Counted from the first letter of the stretch, positions 15,691 to 23,093 are shown. The stretch is 24,749 nucleotides of DNA from an archaeon (GCA_016550425.1 JABXGS010000202.1:1-24749), one strand, 5' to 3'. A program made the numbers and translations. Notes: generated by a model not told the origin, from the sequence alone.

Positions 15691-16794
15691 ATGCAAATAA
15701 CGATTGATGGAAACGTAGTCGATATCTGTGCTGTCCAAATGGAAAATTACAAAGTAACCATGATTGACCAACGCTGGCTACCCTTCAAAATTGAACTCAA
15801 ACACCTGGATTCTTGGCAAGACACCGTCAAGGCAATAAAAGACCTAGTTACTCGTGGTGCCGGTTCTGTCGGTGTAGCAGGCGCCTTTGCCATGGCTCAA
15901 GCTGCACACGAAATTAGCACCACCTTAGTCTTAGAGTTCAATCACCTTCTCCAAGAAGCCGCTGAACTTATCAAAGGGTCTCGTCCAACAGCTGTCACAC
16001 TCTCTGCTGCTGTATCAGCTTGTTTAACCGCAGCTGAGCAAGGATCAACCATCGAAGAAAAACGAGGCTATATTGACCAAGCAGCACAATCCATCCTGGC
16101 TTCAGATATTTATGCGTCCAAAAAGATAGGTAAAACGGGCGCAGCTCTACTTAAACCCGAAAGCCGAGTGCTTACCCATTGTAATACTGGTCCATTAGCG
16201 ATGCAAGACTACGGTTCCGCCCTGAGTGTAATCCGGTTTGCCTACGAAGCCGGTACTTTAAAACTTGTGTACGTTTCCGAAACCCGACCATGGTTACAAG
16301 GAAGCCGGTTGACGACATGGGAACTCCAACAGGCAAATATCCCTCATCAGTTGATAGTGGATAGTGCTTGTGGATTTCTCTTCAGTCAGGGAATGGTTGA
16401 CGCTGTAATCGTGGGTGCTGATCGCATTGTTGCCAATGGGGACGTGGCGAACAAGATTGGCACCTATGAAAAGGCATTACTAGCGCATGTACACAAAGTG
16501 CCTTTTTATGTTGCTGCGCCTCTCTTCGCGTTCGATTTAGACTGCCCTGATGGTAGCCAAATAGTAATTGAAGAGCGACCTGCTAAAGAAGTGCGTACTG
16601 TCGTTGGGCGAATTCCAACGGGAGGGATGGGGCCTGTACAAGTTGCCCCTGATAGAACCGAGGCCTTCAATCCCGTTTTTGATATCACACCTGCGAAGTA
16701 TGTGACAGGGTTCATTACCGAGAAAGGTGTCTTATCTAAAATCAAAACCAAAGAAATCCGTAAATTCGTTGAAAAATCTAAGGATTCATCCTAA
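15691..16794 (+). CDS. mtnA: S-methyl-5-thioribose-1-phosphate isomerase-like protein (eIF2B-related)
   Basis: A 367-residue member of the MtnA branch of the eIF2B alpha/beta/delta superfamily. MtnA isomerises methylthioribose 1-phosphate to methylthioribulose 1-phosphate in methionine salvage. Seen: RPTAVTL (98-104), LTHCNTGPLA with catalytic Cys164, VSETRPWLQGSRLTTWEL (195-212), VGADRI with catalytic Asp244, NGDVANKIGTYE (249-260), IEER and FDITPA. One deviation: the first signature reads RGAGSVGVAGAF (55-66) where bacterial MtnA usually has RGAPAIGVA. A related ribose-1,5-bisphosphate isomerase exists in archaea, but the Cys/Asp motif context here fits MtnA better. ATG 15691 is supported by GGGGG about eight bases upstream and a box A at 15653-15661. 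A membrane-protein gene follows after 57 bases. Confidence 0.87.
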   Translation: MQITIDGNVVDICAVQMENYKVTMIDQRWLPFKIELKHLDSWQDTVKAIKDLVTRGAGSVGVAGAFAMAQAAHEISTTLVLEFNHLLQEAAELIKGSRPTAVTLSAAVSACLTAAEQGSTIEEKRGYIDQAAQSILASDIYASKKIGKTGAALLKPESRVLTHCNTGPLAMQDYGSALSVIRFAYEAGTLKLVYVSETRPWLQGSRLTTWELQQANIPHQLIVDSACGFLFSQGMVDAVIVGADRIVANGDVANKIGTYEKALLAHVHKVPFYVAAPLFAFDLDCPDGSQIVIEERPAKEVRTVVGRIPTGGMGPVQVAPDRTEAFNPVFDITPAKYVTGFITEKGVLSKIKTKEIRKFVEKSKDSS

Positions 16795-16851
16795 GAGAAA
16801 GGCATTTAGGCAATATCAGATGAGGATGCAACGATTCGGAGGATTTTCACC

Positions 16852-17304
16852 ATGTCCGATCCTATGACTCGATTAACTCAAGCAACAATGGACCTGAAGA
16901 AATATACAAGTGTGTTCAATTATTGGGCCTTCCTTGTTATCGTCATCTACGTTGTGCTCCTTGTTGGTGGAATATTCTTTCCTGGGGTGTTTGTAGATCC
17001 CTTTCTGGCTATCATTGCTGGCATAACCCTATTCTTCGTTGTTCTTGCATTTGTTGCGGTGTTCTTTGTCAAGGATACCCAAAAAGGCATCATCCTGACA
17101 CTTCTTCGGGCTATAATTGGAGCTTTACTCCCTCTTGCTTTGATCCTTCTTAGCTATCCACTAGGACCACTGGTGCTTTATCTTAGGATTCTGGGCATTA
17201 TACTATTTCTTATTGGGTTGATCCTTCTTTATCTTCTCTTTCGACCAATATTGACCATGAACGCAATAACGAAAGAATTAATGAAACCCTCTAAGGCTGA
17301 GTAA
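16852..17304 (+). CDS. Hypothetical four-helix membrane protein
   Basis: A 150-residue membrane protein of unknown function with four hydrophobic helices (about 24-45, 52-74, 83-101 and 104-128) flanked by a polar N-terminus (MSDPMTRLTQATMDLKKY) and a lysine-rich C-terminus. GGAGG lies nine bases before ATG 16852, a strong ribosome site. It follows the MtnA-like gene by 57 bases and may share its transcript, but nothing in it suggests a role in methionine salvage. A perfect hairpin follows five bases after the stop. Confidence 0.75.
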   Translation: MSDPMTRLTQATMDLKKYTSVFNYWAFLVIVIYVVLLVGGIFFPGVFVDPFLAIIAGITLFFVVLAFVAVFFVKDTQKGIILTLLRAIIGALLPLALILLSYPLGPLVLYLRILGIILFLIGLILLYLLFRPILTMNAITKELMKPSKAE

Positions 17305-17308
17305 AAGA

Positions 17309-17326
17309 CTTTAGAAACTTCTAAAG
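17309..17326 (+). terminator. Hairpin just after the four-helix membrane protein gene
   Basis: CTTTAGAA-AC-TTCTAAAG is a perfect 8-bp inverted repeat beginning five bases after the stop codon at 17302-17304. There is no long T-run after it, so it could be a processing or stability element rather than a true terminator. Confidence 0.45.
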
Positions 17327-17349
17327 GGAACGAGGGCTTCCTATTTAGT

Positions 17350-17450
17350 GAGCGTGCGGACGTTGACGATGACGAACATGCACCTAACCAGAGCCACTCA
17401 TCATGGCGGATGACGGAACTGATCTGCTCGGATGTTAGCGTCCGCTGCTC
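17350..17450. ncRNA. Candidate structured RNA in gene-free gap
   Basis: The 308-base gap 17305-17612 has no convincing ORF. Within it, GAGC (17350-17353) and GCGGACG (17356-17362) pair with CGTCCGC (17439-17445) and GCTC (17447-17450), separated by a small asymmetric bulge. The stem extends inward with TTGACG (17363-17368) against TGTTAG (17433-17438), using three wobble pairs. This makes about 17 pairs enclosing some 64 bases, which include a small GCCA/TGGC hairpin. By my count the 120 bases 17341-17460 are about 52% GC, above the flanks. No known RNA family is recognised, and strand is undecided. From 17461 to 17612 I see nothing distinctive. Confidence 0.35.
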
Positions 17451-17612
17451 GCAACTATTTCTTCCAGTTAATTGTCCGTTCAAAGCACCTCCAACCCTTG
17501 TTTTGAATGGATAAATTGTGGAATTTTTAGCTGTCAGAACTTAGATTATGACGCTTTGTAATCAGTCTCCCAGAATAACCAAATAGAGATTTTTTTACCG
17601 AATAGGAGGGGA

Positions 17613-17894
17613 TTAAGATTTAGTGGGTTGCCGCGCTGTTTGAACTGCAAATTGGGAGAGTTTTCGGATTGAAAGGAACTCAAGGTTTGCTTTGTAAGCA
17701 TTAGTGAGGGAATCAACAACTTCCTCTGGTAATCCTTTCTTATTGAGGGCTTTGCGAAATGCTTTGGTGCCCCGATTTGCCCAACGTTTCCCTCTACGAA
17801 ATGCTAACCAGGAACGGATACCAACTTGAATCGCTAATGGTATTGCTGCGATGATTTCCCTTGCTGTCATTTCATGAGATACTCCTATAGCCAT
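17613..17894 (-). CDS. Small protein with KKGLP motif, hypothetical
   Basis: A 93-residue basic protein, mostly predicted helical, with one moderately hydrophobic stretch (IIAAIPLAIQVGI, 14-26) that might touch a membrane. Residues 49-79 (ALNKKGLPEEVV...TNAY...L) match residues 56-82 of the protein encoded just upstream (LKKKGLPDHLV...TEKY...L), so the two share a motif or small domain. Function unknown. The start is uncertain: ATG 17894 gives the frame used here, while ATG 17870 (codon 9) has AGGAG eleven bases upstream. It is the last gene of a minus-strand run beginning with a winged-helix regulator at 18928. Confidence 0.6.
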   Translation of the reverse strand: MAIGVSHEMTAREIIAAIPLAIQVGIRSWLAFRRGKRWANRGTKAFRKALNKKGLPEEVVDSLTNAYKANLEFLSIRKLSQFAVQTARQPTKS

Positions 17895-18024
17895 TTGTCT
17901 CTTGTTGGTTAAATGAGAACGAAGGTTGTTGCTTACTTAGAACCTGTTTAGATAACCTTGTTCTCTATATAACTTCAATTCTAGTCTTTTTCACGGTCTG
18001 CACGTTTCGTTTCAAAATCCCTTC

Positions 18025-18327
18025 TCACACATCGGTATCCAGCTTTTTGGGTGGCCGATCCAGTTTAATGCCTTTGCTCATGAGCTCCTTGATGTCAAGG
18101 ACACCCATGTACTTTTCTGTCATCTCGCGAACTAAATGATCGGGTAGGCCCTTTTTCTTGAGATTCTGATAGAGCGTGCCAACAGCATCAGCAATACTTT
18201 CGGCAACTTCAGGAGAATAGACAGACTGAACGAGTCTACTAATTAACGCAGGAACGGTTTCTTGAACAGCTTCAAGAATTTCACGCATTTCATCTGCATC
18301 GGATGATTTGCTATCTTTGTCGGTCAT
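18025..18327 (-). CDS. Small KKGLP-motif protein, hypothetical
   Basis: A 100-residue soluble, largely helical protein with an acidic N-terminus (MTDKDSKSSDADEMREIL), a central amphipathic region and the segment LKKKGLPDHLVREMTEKY (56-73) shared with the protein encoded downstream at 17613. The C-terminus is charged (LDRPPKKLDTDV). No family is recognised. ATG 18327 is chosen because GGTGAT lies seven bases upstream; the longer frame from 18342 would contain that ribosome site. Its promoter region (18341-18406) is full of inverted repeats, implying regulation, perhaps by the winged-helix protein encoded immediately upstream. Confidence 0.7.
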   Translation of the reverse strand: MTDKDSKSSDADEMREILEAVQETVPALISRLVQSVYSPEVAESIADAVGTLYQNLKKKGLPDHLVREMTEKYMGVLDIKELMSKGIKLDRPPKKLDTDV

Positions 18328-18340
18328 AGTTATTATCACC

Positions 18341-18406
18341 ATAGTATACTGGTGTGGTCAGCAAACATATACTATCTGCAGAAAAGTGACCAGAAAATAG
18401 ACCACA
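18341..18406. promoter_or_regulatory. Operator-like cluster of inverted repeats before the KKGLP gene
   Basis: ATAGTATA (18341-18348) is repeated inverted as TATACTAT (18368-18375). Overlapping this, TGTGGTC (18353-18359) pairs with GACCACA (18400-18406), and TGGTCA (18355-18360) with TGACCA (18387-18392). They lie between the regulator gene's stop and ATG 18327, exactly where the promoter of the small gene must be. Protein-binding sites are likely; no T-run suggests a terminator. Confidence 0.5.
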
Positions 18407-18439
18407 ACTCGACGATAACTTCATTGAATACTAAACAAA

Positions 18440-18928
18440 TCAAATGAGGCCCTCGGCGAGTTTGTAATATGTTGCCTTTTTGTCCTTATGGGATTCTTGG
18501 ATGATTCCCTGTTCCTGAAGCATTTGTATTCGTTCTCGAATGATTCGACGTGAAGCCGTTCCACGTCCGCGTCGAACTGCAACCGTCAGCTGACTAATAT
18601 TCTGAGGTGTTCCGGATTCGAGAGCTTCAACAATGAGTCGGCTTATCTCATCTTTAGCTAAAATCGGATATCGTTTTTGCAATCGTTGACGACCGGAAAA
18701 ACGTCCCATCATATCAAAGAGATTCCCATAAAAGTCCATACCATCTCGAATTAATCGAGTCGATTGTTGGAAATCACCCATCTCTGGTTCAAGACGAGCC
18801 AAAACTCGCTCAATTCGGGCAAGACGGGCTGAAATATCCTCGAGTTTTTCTTTAAGATCTCCTGGCTCCTGACCTTCCTCGGTTTCTGATTTTTTATCCT
18901 CATTTTTGGTATTCACAGGATTGGTCAT
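18440..18928 (-). CDS. Winged-helix protein with N-terminal coiled coil
   Basis: A 162-residue putative transcription regulator. An acidic, disordered-looking N-terminus (1-24) leads to a coiled coil (about 24-48, LKEKLEDISARLARIERVLA), a linker with FYGNLFDMMGRF (67-78), then a winged helix (about 90-160): ISRLIVEALESG, helix NISQLTVAVRRGRGTAS, RERIQMLQEQGII, and a wing ending ATYYKLAEG. It probably binds DNA as a dimer through the coiled coil. ATG 18928 is chosen because a TATAAAT element overlaps the upstream ATG at 18964, which would then be untranscribed; AGG lies nine bases before 18928. It may bind the inverted-repeat cluster at 18341-18406. Its target and signal are unknown. Confidence 0.78.
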   Translation of the reverse strand: MTNPVNTKNEDKKSETEEGQEPGDLKEKLEDISARLARIERVLARLEPEMGDFQQSTRLIRDGMDFYGNLFDMMGRFSGRQRLQKRYPILAKDEISRLIVEALESGTPQNISQLTVAVRRGRGTASRRIIRERIQMLQEQGIIQESHKDKKATYYKLAEGLI

Positions 18929-18961
18929 CGAGTCCAGCCTATCTCCAATTAGAAGTTGAGC

Positions 18962-18970
18962 CATTTATAC
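18962..18970 (-). promoter_or_regulatory. Box A/TATA for the winged-helix gene
   Basis: Minus-strand GTATAAATG is a close box A match, predicting transcription from about 18938-18942 and a short leader to ATG 18928. It overlaps the alternative ATG at 18964. Confidence 0.5.
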
Positions 18971-19045
18971 GTAATTATTTCTTCCTGATTTTTTCTTTTG
19001 GCATCTTTGTCCAGTATGGTTTCATTCCTGTGGGGCTGACAATAA

Positions 19046-19054
19046 GCTTTATAG
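19046..19054 (+). promoter_or_regulatory. Box A/TATA for a leaderless phosphoribosyltransferase mRNA
   Basis: GCTTTATAG is centred about 26 bases before ATG 19076, so the transcript should start at or next to the start codon. No Shine-Dalgarno is present, which agrees with a leaderless mRNA. Confidence 0.5.
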
Positions 19055-19075
19055 AGCCAACAGATACCTAGCAGT

Positions 19076-19720
19076 ATGGCAATCGTTTACGAATTCGTTT
19101 GGTGGGAGCGCCTCTACGAATTATGTTTTCGACTCTATGAGAAAATCGTAGATTCTGGTTATCAACCTGATGTCATTGTAGGCGTAGCACGGGGAGGTTG
19201 GATTCCTGCACGAATCCTTTCAGACCTTTTCTTCACACGAGACACCGCGAATGTGAAAGTGGATCTCTATCGAGGAATCTATTCCAGGAATCAATCACCA
19301 CAAGTAAGTCAGAAAATCCCTATGGATATGAAGTGGGAACGTCCTCTCCTTGTCGATGATGTTTCCGATACAGGGGATAGTCTCACCATTGCAGGAAAGC
19401 ACTTGAAGCAACGCGGCTACAAAAACCCACGAACAGCAACGATGCATATGAAACCCTGGACTAAATTGGTACCAGATTATTATGTTGTAAAAACGGAAGC
19501 CTGGGTCGTTTATCCTTGGGAGCTGAAAGAATTTACTTACAATCTTGCTACCCGATTAGCCAAGGAAGGTAAATCTCATCATGAAATAGCTGGGCATCTG
19601 TTCGAAGTTGGCGTACCCATTCAATATGCCAAAATGTTCCTCAATCAATGGATAGCACTAAAAGGGTCAGAGAAATCAATGGGTAAATCTTCATCAACAA
19701 GCAAAAGGAAGAAATCCTAA
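19076..19720 (+). CDS. Purine-type phosphoribosyltransferase with C-terminal extension
   Basis: A 214-residue type I phosphoribosyltransferase of the COG2236/Hpt-like group, which joins a base, probably hypoxanthine, guanine or xanthine, to PRPP for nucleotide salvage. Seen: pyrophosphate loop GVARGGWIPAR (36-46) and the PRPP signature LLVDDVSDTGDSL (91-103) with its two adjacent aspartates; VYPWELKEF (about 145-153) matches the tryptophan-rich end of the core in this group. About 60 further residues form an extra region with KEGKSHHEIAGHLFEVGV, which looks like a small helical domain, followed by a Ser/Lys-rich tail. ATG 19076 appears leaderless. It could use hypoxanthine from the adenine deaminase at 4652. 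The exact base is not certain. Confidence 0.87.
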   Translation: MAIVYEFVWWERLYELCFRLYEKIVDSGYQPDVIVGVARGGWIPARILSDLFFTRDTANVKVDLYRGIYSRNQSPQVSQKIPMDMKWERPLLVDDVSDTGDSLTIAGKHLKQRGYKNPRTATMHMKPWTKLVPDYYVVKTEAWVVYPWELKEFTYNLATRLAKEGKSHHEIAGHLFEVGVPIQYAKMFLNQWIALKGSEKSMGKSSSTSKRKKS

Positions 19721-19731
19721 TCCATTTAAGC

Positions 19732-20919
19732 CTACTTCGGTCTTGGTTTATCGACCTGTTTGAGTGTATACTCCTTATTCCCCAGACCCAGCTCTGTTCC
19801 ATAGTCCAGTTGTATGAGATGACATTGGGTCGGCGTTTTTTCTCCGGTATGCGGGTCTGGCCACGGTGTAACGATTGCCAATTTATCCTCGCCAGGAGCA
19901 ATTTCTCCGCAAGCTGAACTGGTAATTGGGAGGGCTTCGTTGAGAGCATCCACACTGGCTGCATCAATCGCTATGGGGTCACGAGACGCATAAATCCCAA
20001 GATCTGGCACTAAGGCTTGAGGACCAGCAGGCATGCAATCACAAAATTCACTGATATCCATAGCCACGTTGAAATAATAAAATCGGTTACGACCCACCCC
20101 ATCGATAACTCCCAAGGCGTTTTCTATCATGCGTTCTACAGCTGCAGGCGGGTTCTCACCCCATTTCGCCGTGATCGCTTTAGATCCCGCTTGACGACAG
20201 GCCGAGACACAATGGATACAATGAATACATCGGCTAAAATCGATTTTCACCTTCGCGTCCACGGTGATGCACCGCGTTGGACAGACACGGACACATTTGG
20301 CACACTCGGGGCCTTTGCACTCGTCTGGTTCAACGATGGGGTTCTGTGGGCCATGCATCATGGTTTTACTGTATTTGCCAACGCAACCAATTCCTAAATT
20401 CTTCAAGGTTCCCCCCATCCCTGTGCCCCCATGTCCTTTGAAATGGGTCATAATAATAATTATATCTGCATCTCGTAGTGCCATGGCGACTTCAACCCGG
20501 TCAAGGTGCTTCCCTTTCACTGGTACGGTGAACGTATCAGTTCCCCAATACCCATCTAGTAATACAATAGGGGCTCCCATCGATCCAATGGTAAAACCGT
20601 TTGCCGCAGCCATCTTATAATATTCAGCTGCGGTGGTCCGCCCCCCGTATAATCCAGCACCATATCCTAACCCTGCACTCTCAGCTAGGATTGGCCACGC
20701 CTTCTGGGCTTTAACGAGATCTACAACTTTTCGCATTAGTGCAGGGCGCATGTACATGAGATTGCCATATGCGCCAAAATGGGTCTTTATAATCACCCGA
20801 TCACCTTTCTTGATAGCTTTGTTGAGCCCGATTTTCTTCCAAAGGACTTCGAGTTTATCAAGCATTGAATATCGTGGCCACACGGTTCTGTCCACAAATA
20901 ACACATCTGATTTCGTCAT
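19732..20919 (-). CDS. DUF362 protein with two [4Fe-4S] ferredoxin-type clusters
   Basis: A 395-residue protein of the DUF362/COG2006 family, cytoplasmic and of unknown reaction, with an inserted ferredoxin-like domain. Seen: N-terminal DUF362 part (KTHFGAYGNLMYMRP, 45-59; THFKGHGGTGMGGTLKNLG, 158-176), then cluster motifs with Cys201, 206, 209, 213 (the first gap lengthened to four residues) and Cys231, 234, 237, 241 (CIHCIHCVSAC). The C-terminal part resumes DUF362 with SRDPIAIDAASVDALNE. Electron transfer or a redox enzyme role is likely from the clusters. ATG 20919 has GAGGT about nine bases upstream; the frame extends to 20973 but without support. It converges with the phosphoribosyltransferase with eleven bases between. 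Confidence 0.88.
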   Translation of the reverse strand: MTKSDVLFVDRTVWPRYSMLDKLEVLWKKIGLNKAIKKGDRVIIKTHFGAYGNLMYMRPALMRKVVDLVKAQKAWPILAESAGLGYGAGLYGGRTTAAEYYKMAAANGFTIGSMGAPIVLLDGYWGTDTFTVPVKGKHLDRVEVAMALRDADIIIIMTHFKGHGGTGMGGTLKNLGIGCVGKYSKTMMHGPQNPIVEPDECKGPECAKCVRVCPTRCITVDAKVKIDFSRCIHCIHCVSACRQAGSKAITAKWGENPPAAVERMIENALGVIDGVGRNRFYYFNVAMDISEFCDCMPAGPQALVPDLGIYASRDPIAIDAASVDALNEALPITSSACGEIAPGEDKLAIVTPWPDPHTGEKTPTQCHLIQLDYGTELGLGNKEYTLKQVDKPRPK

Positions 20920-21100
20920 CGTAATATAACCTCTACAAGAGTATGAAATATCGTTCTTCCAAGATAATCTCACTTCCCTTATTCTCTTTCCTCTTTTTCT
21001 TAGAACTTCTCAAATGAGAGCATTATAAGGGGCAAAATGATGGTCTCATGGTTGTTTAAAGGGCAAGCTTTTTGTCAAAAGACAGTAAGCTACAACGGTA

Positions 21101-21691
21101 ATGAAAGCTCTGTTTTTCTCAGATCTTCACAGCGACCAAGAGTCGATTGCTCGGATTTCCAGTCTCTTAGGGCAGGTTGATATTGGATTTGGATTGGGTG
21201 ATTTTGCTAGTTTTGGAAAGGGTCTCACTGAAACCCTTGAACCATTGGACATCGGTACTCAGATTTATTTCGTGCCTGGGAATCATGATGATGCAGACGA
21301 AATGAAATGGATTTGCCGCGAACACGAGAATTTCCAGTACTTTCACGGAGAATCTGTAACCATAAAGGGGAAAACGTTTGCTGGATTGGGAGGAGGACTT
21401 CCTGGTTTCCCCTTTGGGCTAATCGAAGAAAAAGCGGAACAGATTTTGAAACGCTTTTACTATCTTGAAAAGTTGATATTATGCACTCACACTCCGCCTT
21501 ACAGTACGGCAGTTGATTTAACTTGGAATGGTAATCACATCGGCTATCAAAGCCTCCGTGAATTCATCACTGAGGTGCAACCTATTGCAGTCTATAGTGG
21601 ACATGTGCACGAAGCAGAAGGAAAAACCGATTTTTTGGGTATCACCGAGCTATACCTTGTCGGGCCTAATGGACGGATAATCGAAATCTAA
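21101..21691 (+). CDS. Calcineurin-like metallophosphoesterase
   Basis: A 196-residue small metallophosphoesterase (COG2129-like) with a two-metal centre. Seen: DLH (Asp8, His10), GD (Asp34), GNHDD (60-64), THTPP with His130 and GHVHE with His168 and His170, the full set of metal and phosphate ligands. No signal peptide or membrane helix, so cytoplasmic. Archaeal relatives hydrolyse phosphodiesters or phosphomonoesters; the natural substrate is unknown. ATG 21101 begins directly with the first strand MKALFFSDLHSD. Possible box A sequences are ATTATAAGG (near 21022) and GTTTAAAGG (near 21053); the second implies a leader of about 15-20 bases. The gap upstream, shared with the divergent DUF362 gene, holds no other gene. 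Confidence 0.9.
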   Translation: MKALFFSDLHSDQESIARISSLLGQVDIGFGLGDFASFGKGLTETLEPLDIGTQIYFVPGNHDDADEMKWICREHENFQYFHGESVTIKGKTFAGLGGGLPGFPFGLIEEKAEQILKRFYYLEKLILCTHTPPYSTAVDLTWNGNHIGYQSLREFITEVQPIAVYSGHVHEAEGKTDFLGITELYLVGPNGRIIEI

Positions 21692-21816
21692 TGCGCAACA
21701 ATTACATAGACTATAGAAAATCACTATGCAGTTCATAAGCAGAAACTTAGTATTTTTATACTCCTTTGAATCATTACAAGTTAAGCTCTCTAGGCAAAAT
21801 CAGAAATAAGTCGGCT

Positions 21817-21828
21817 CAATATATATTT
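21817..21828 (+). promoter_or_regulatory. Box A/TATA and leader of the BMP binding-protein gene
   Basis: CAATATATATTT is an AT-rich box A about 60 bases before ATG 21885, giving a leader of roughly 35 bases with GGAGG nine bases before the start. Upstream, AGTAT-TTTT-ATACT (21749-21762) is a small hairpin that may end the metallophosphoesterase transcript. Confidence 0.55.
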
Positions 21829-21884
21829 CTGTATTTTGAGACTAGACATAGTTTCTGAGAAATTTCCCTTGGAGGAGCCTAAAA

Positions 21885-22997
21885 ATGGAACGAAGAACAC
21901 TTTATGCAATCATTGCTATCATCATCATTGTTGGTGGCATCGGTGGAGGCTGGGTGCTTTGGACAATTTACATGCAACCTCCTCCAGAGAATCCTTACGG
22001 AGTAGCAATCGTGTTTGGCACTGGTGGACTCGGTGATTTGGGTTTCAATGACTTGTGTAATGATGGGGCCATAATGGCCCGGGATACACATGGGATTGAA
22101 TACACTTACTCTGAACCACAAGCAATAGCTGAATTCGAACCATTGCTAAGACAGTATGCACTCCATATAGGATATTCGACACCATATGCTCTTATCATCG
22201 GTATCGGTTTTGAAATTGCTGATGCTATGACAGCAGTCGCTGCAGACTTTCCAGAACAGAATTTCGCCATTGTTGACGTATATTGGCTTAATACAACATT
22301 GTATCCTAACATCGTACAGGTTAACTTCGACGAGGAAGAAGGATCAGCTCTTGTTGGTGCCCTAGCTGGTTTACGGACGACACAAGATATGATCGCCTTT
22401 GTTGGAGGGAAAGACGAACCGCTCATCCACAAATTTGCTGCTGGTTACTTCTTTGGTGCTAATATTACCAATCCTACTTTAATGGTAACAAATGACACAT
22501 CGCCTAACACCCGACACAGTTGGGTTGGAGCATGGGATGATCCAGATACTGCCCAAACCCAAACTGAAGGGCACTTCTCAGCTGGCGCAGACATCTGCTT
22601 TGCAGCAGCTGGAGGTTCAGGTGTAGGAGTTCTTGATGCAGGAATAGCTGTTAACGGAACTCTTGCATACCCAGTATGGACTATTGGTGTTGACGCACCA
22701 CAAATGTACCTTGGAGTTCCACCTAGCGGTACCTACACCACGATTCTAACCTCAATGTTGAAACGTGTTGACATTGGTGTCTTCAAGGTTATCAGCGAAG
22801 CAACAGTTTACGCCAACTTTACTGGTGGTGTCAGATACTTTGGTCTAGCTGAAGGTGGTGTTGGTTGGGAATTAAATAACGACCTATTAGCACCTGGCTA
22901 CAAAGTAACTACAGGGGAACAAGATATCCTTGCTGACATCGCTACTGCAATCATCAATGGCAGCATAGTTGTCCCAACAGACTTCAACTTCCTTTAA
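21885..22997 (+). CDS. BMP-family nucleoside ABC importer substrate-binding protein, membrane-anchored
   Basis: A 370-residue BMP/Med (PnrA-like) extracytoplasmic binding protein; characterised relatives bind nucleosides and deliver them to an ABC importer. Seen: N-terminal hydrophobic helix (about 7-28, rich in Ile and Gly), then a periplasmic-type binding protein with GTGGLGDLGFNDLCNDGA (45-62), FVGGKDEPLIHKFAAGY, FAAAGGSGVGVLDA, TIGVDAPQMY and TSMLKRVDIGVF, all family landmarks. There is no lipobox cysteine, so the helix should serve as an uncleaved anchor, as in many archaeal binding proteins. Several NxT/NxS sequons (for example NTTLY, NDTSP, NGTLA) could be N-glycosylated. Start ATG 21885 is fixed by GGAGG. 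A terminator and a new promoter separate it from the ATPase gene. Confidence 0.93.
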   Translation: MERRTLYAIIAIIIIVGGIGGGWVLWTIYMQPPPENPYGVAIVFGTGGLGDLGFNDLCNDGAIMARDTHGIEYTYSEPQAIAEFEPLLRQYALHIGYSTPYALIIGIGFEIADAMTAVAADFPEQNFAIVDVYWLNTTLYPNIVQVNFDEEEGSALVGALAGLRTTQDMIAFVGGKDEPLIHKFAAGYFFGANITNPTLMVTNDTSPNTRHSWVGAWDDPDTAQTQTEGHFSAGADICFAAAGGSGVGVLDAGIAVNGTLAYPVWTIGVDAPQMYLGVPPSGTYTTILTSMLKRVDIGVFKVISEATVYANFTGGVRYFGLAEGGVGWELNNDLLAPGYKVTTGEQDILADIATAIINGSIVVPTDFNFL

Positions 22998-23005
22998 ACA
23001 TAAAA

Positions 23006-23036
23006 AGGGCCATTATGGCCCTCCTCATCTTTTTTT
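23006..23036 (+). terminator. Hairpin plus T-run after the BMP gene
   Basis: AGGGCCA-TTA-TGGCCCT (23006-23022) is a perfect 7-bp inverted repeat nine bases after the stop codon, followed by seven consecutive T (23030-23036). It has the form of an intrinsic terminator or an archaeal T-rich stop with a protective hairpin. Confidence 0.75.
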
Positions 23037-23076
23037 ACAAAGATTTAACCATTCTGCGAAATAATTTGAATCTATC

Positions 23077-23093
23077 ATTTATATTAAATATAA
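23077..23093 (+). promoter_or_regulatory. Box A/TATA for the ABC ATPase gene
   Basis: ATTTATATTAAATATAA is an extended box A. Transcription would start near 23110-23115, giving a leader of about 50-55 bases that contains GGAGGT at 23154-23159. Confidence 0.6.

Noticed and set aside
17330..17460. Possible tRNA gene in the GC-richer gap.
   Set aside because: No T-arm consensus or four-arm fold could be drawn on either strand; the long single stem fits another kind of RNA.
17229..17483. An 84-codon minus-strand frame crossing the end of the four-helix protein gene and the following gap.
   Set aside because: Low-complexity serine-rich translation, no ribosome site, overlaps a real gene and the candidate RNA stem.
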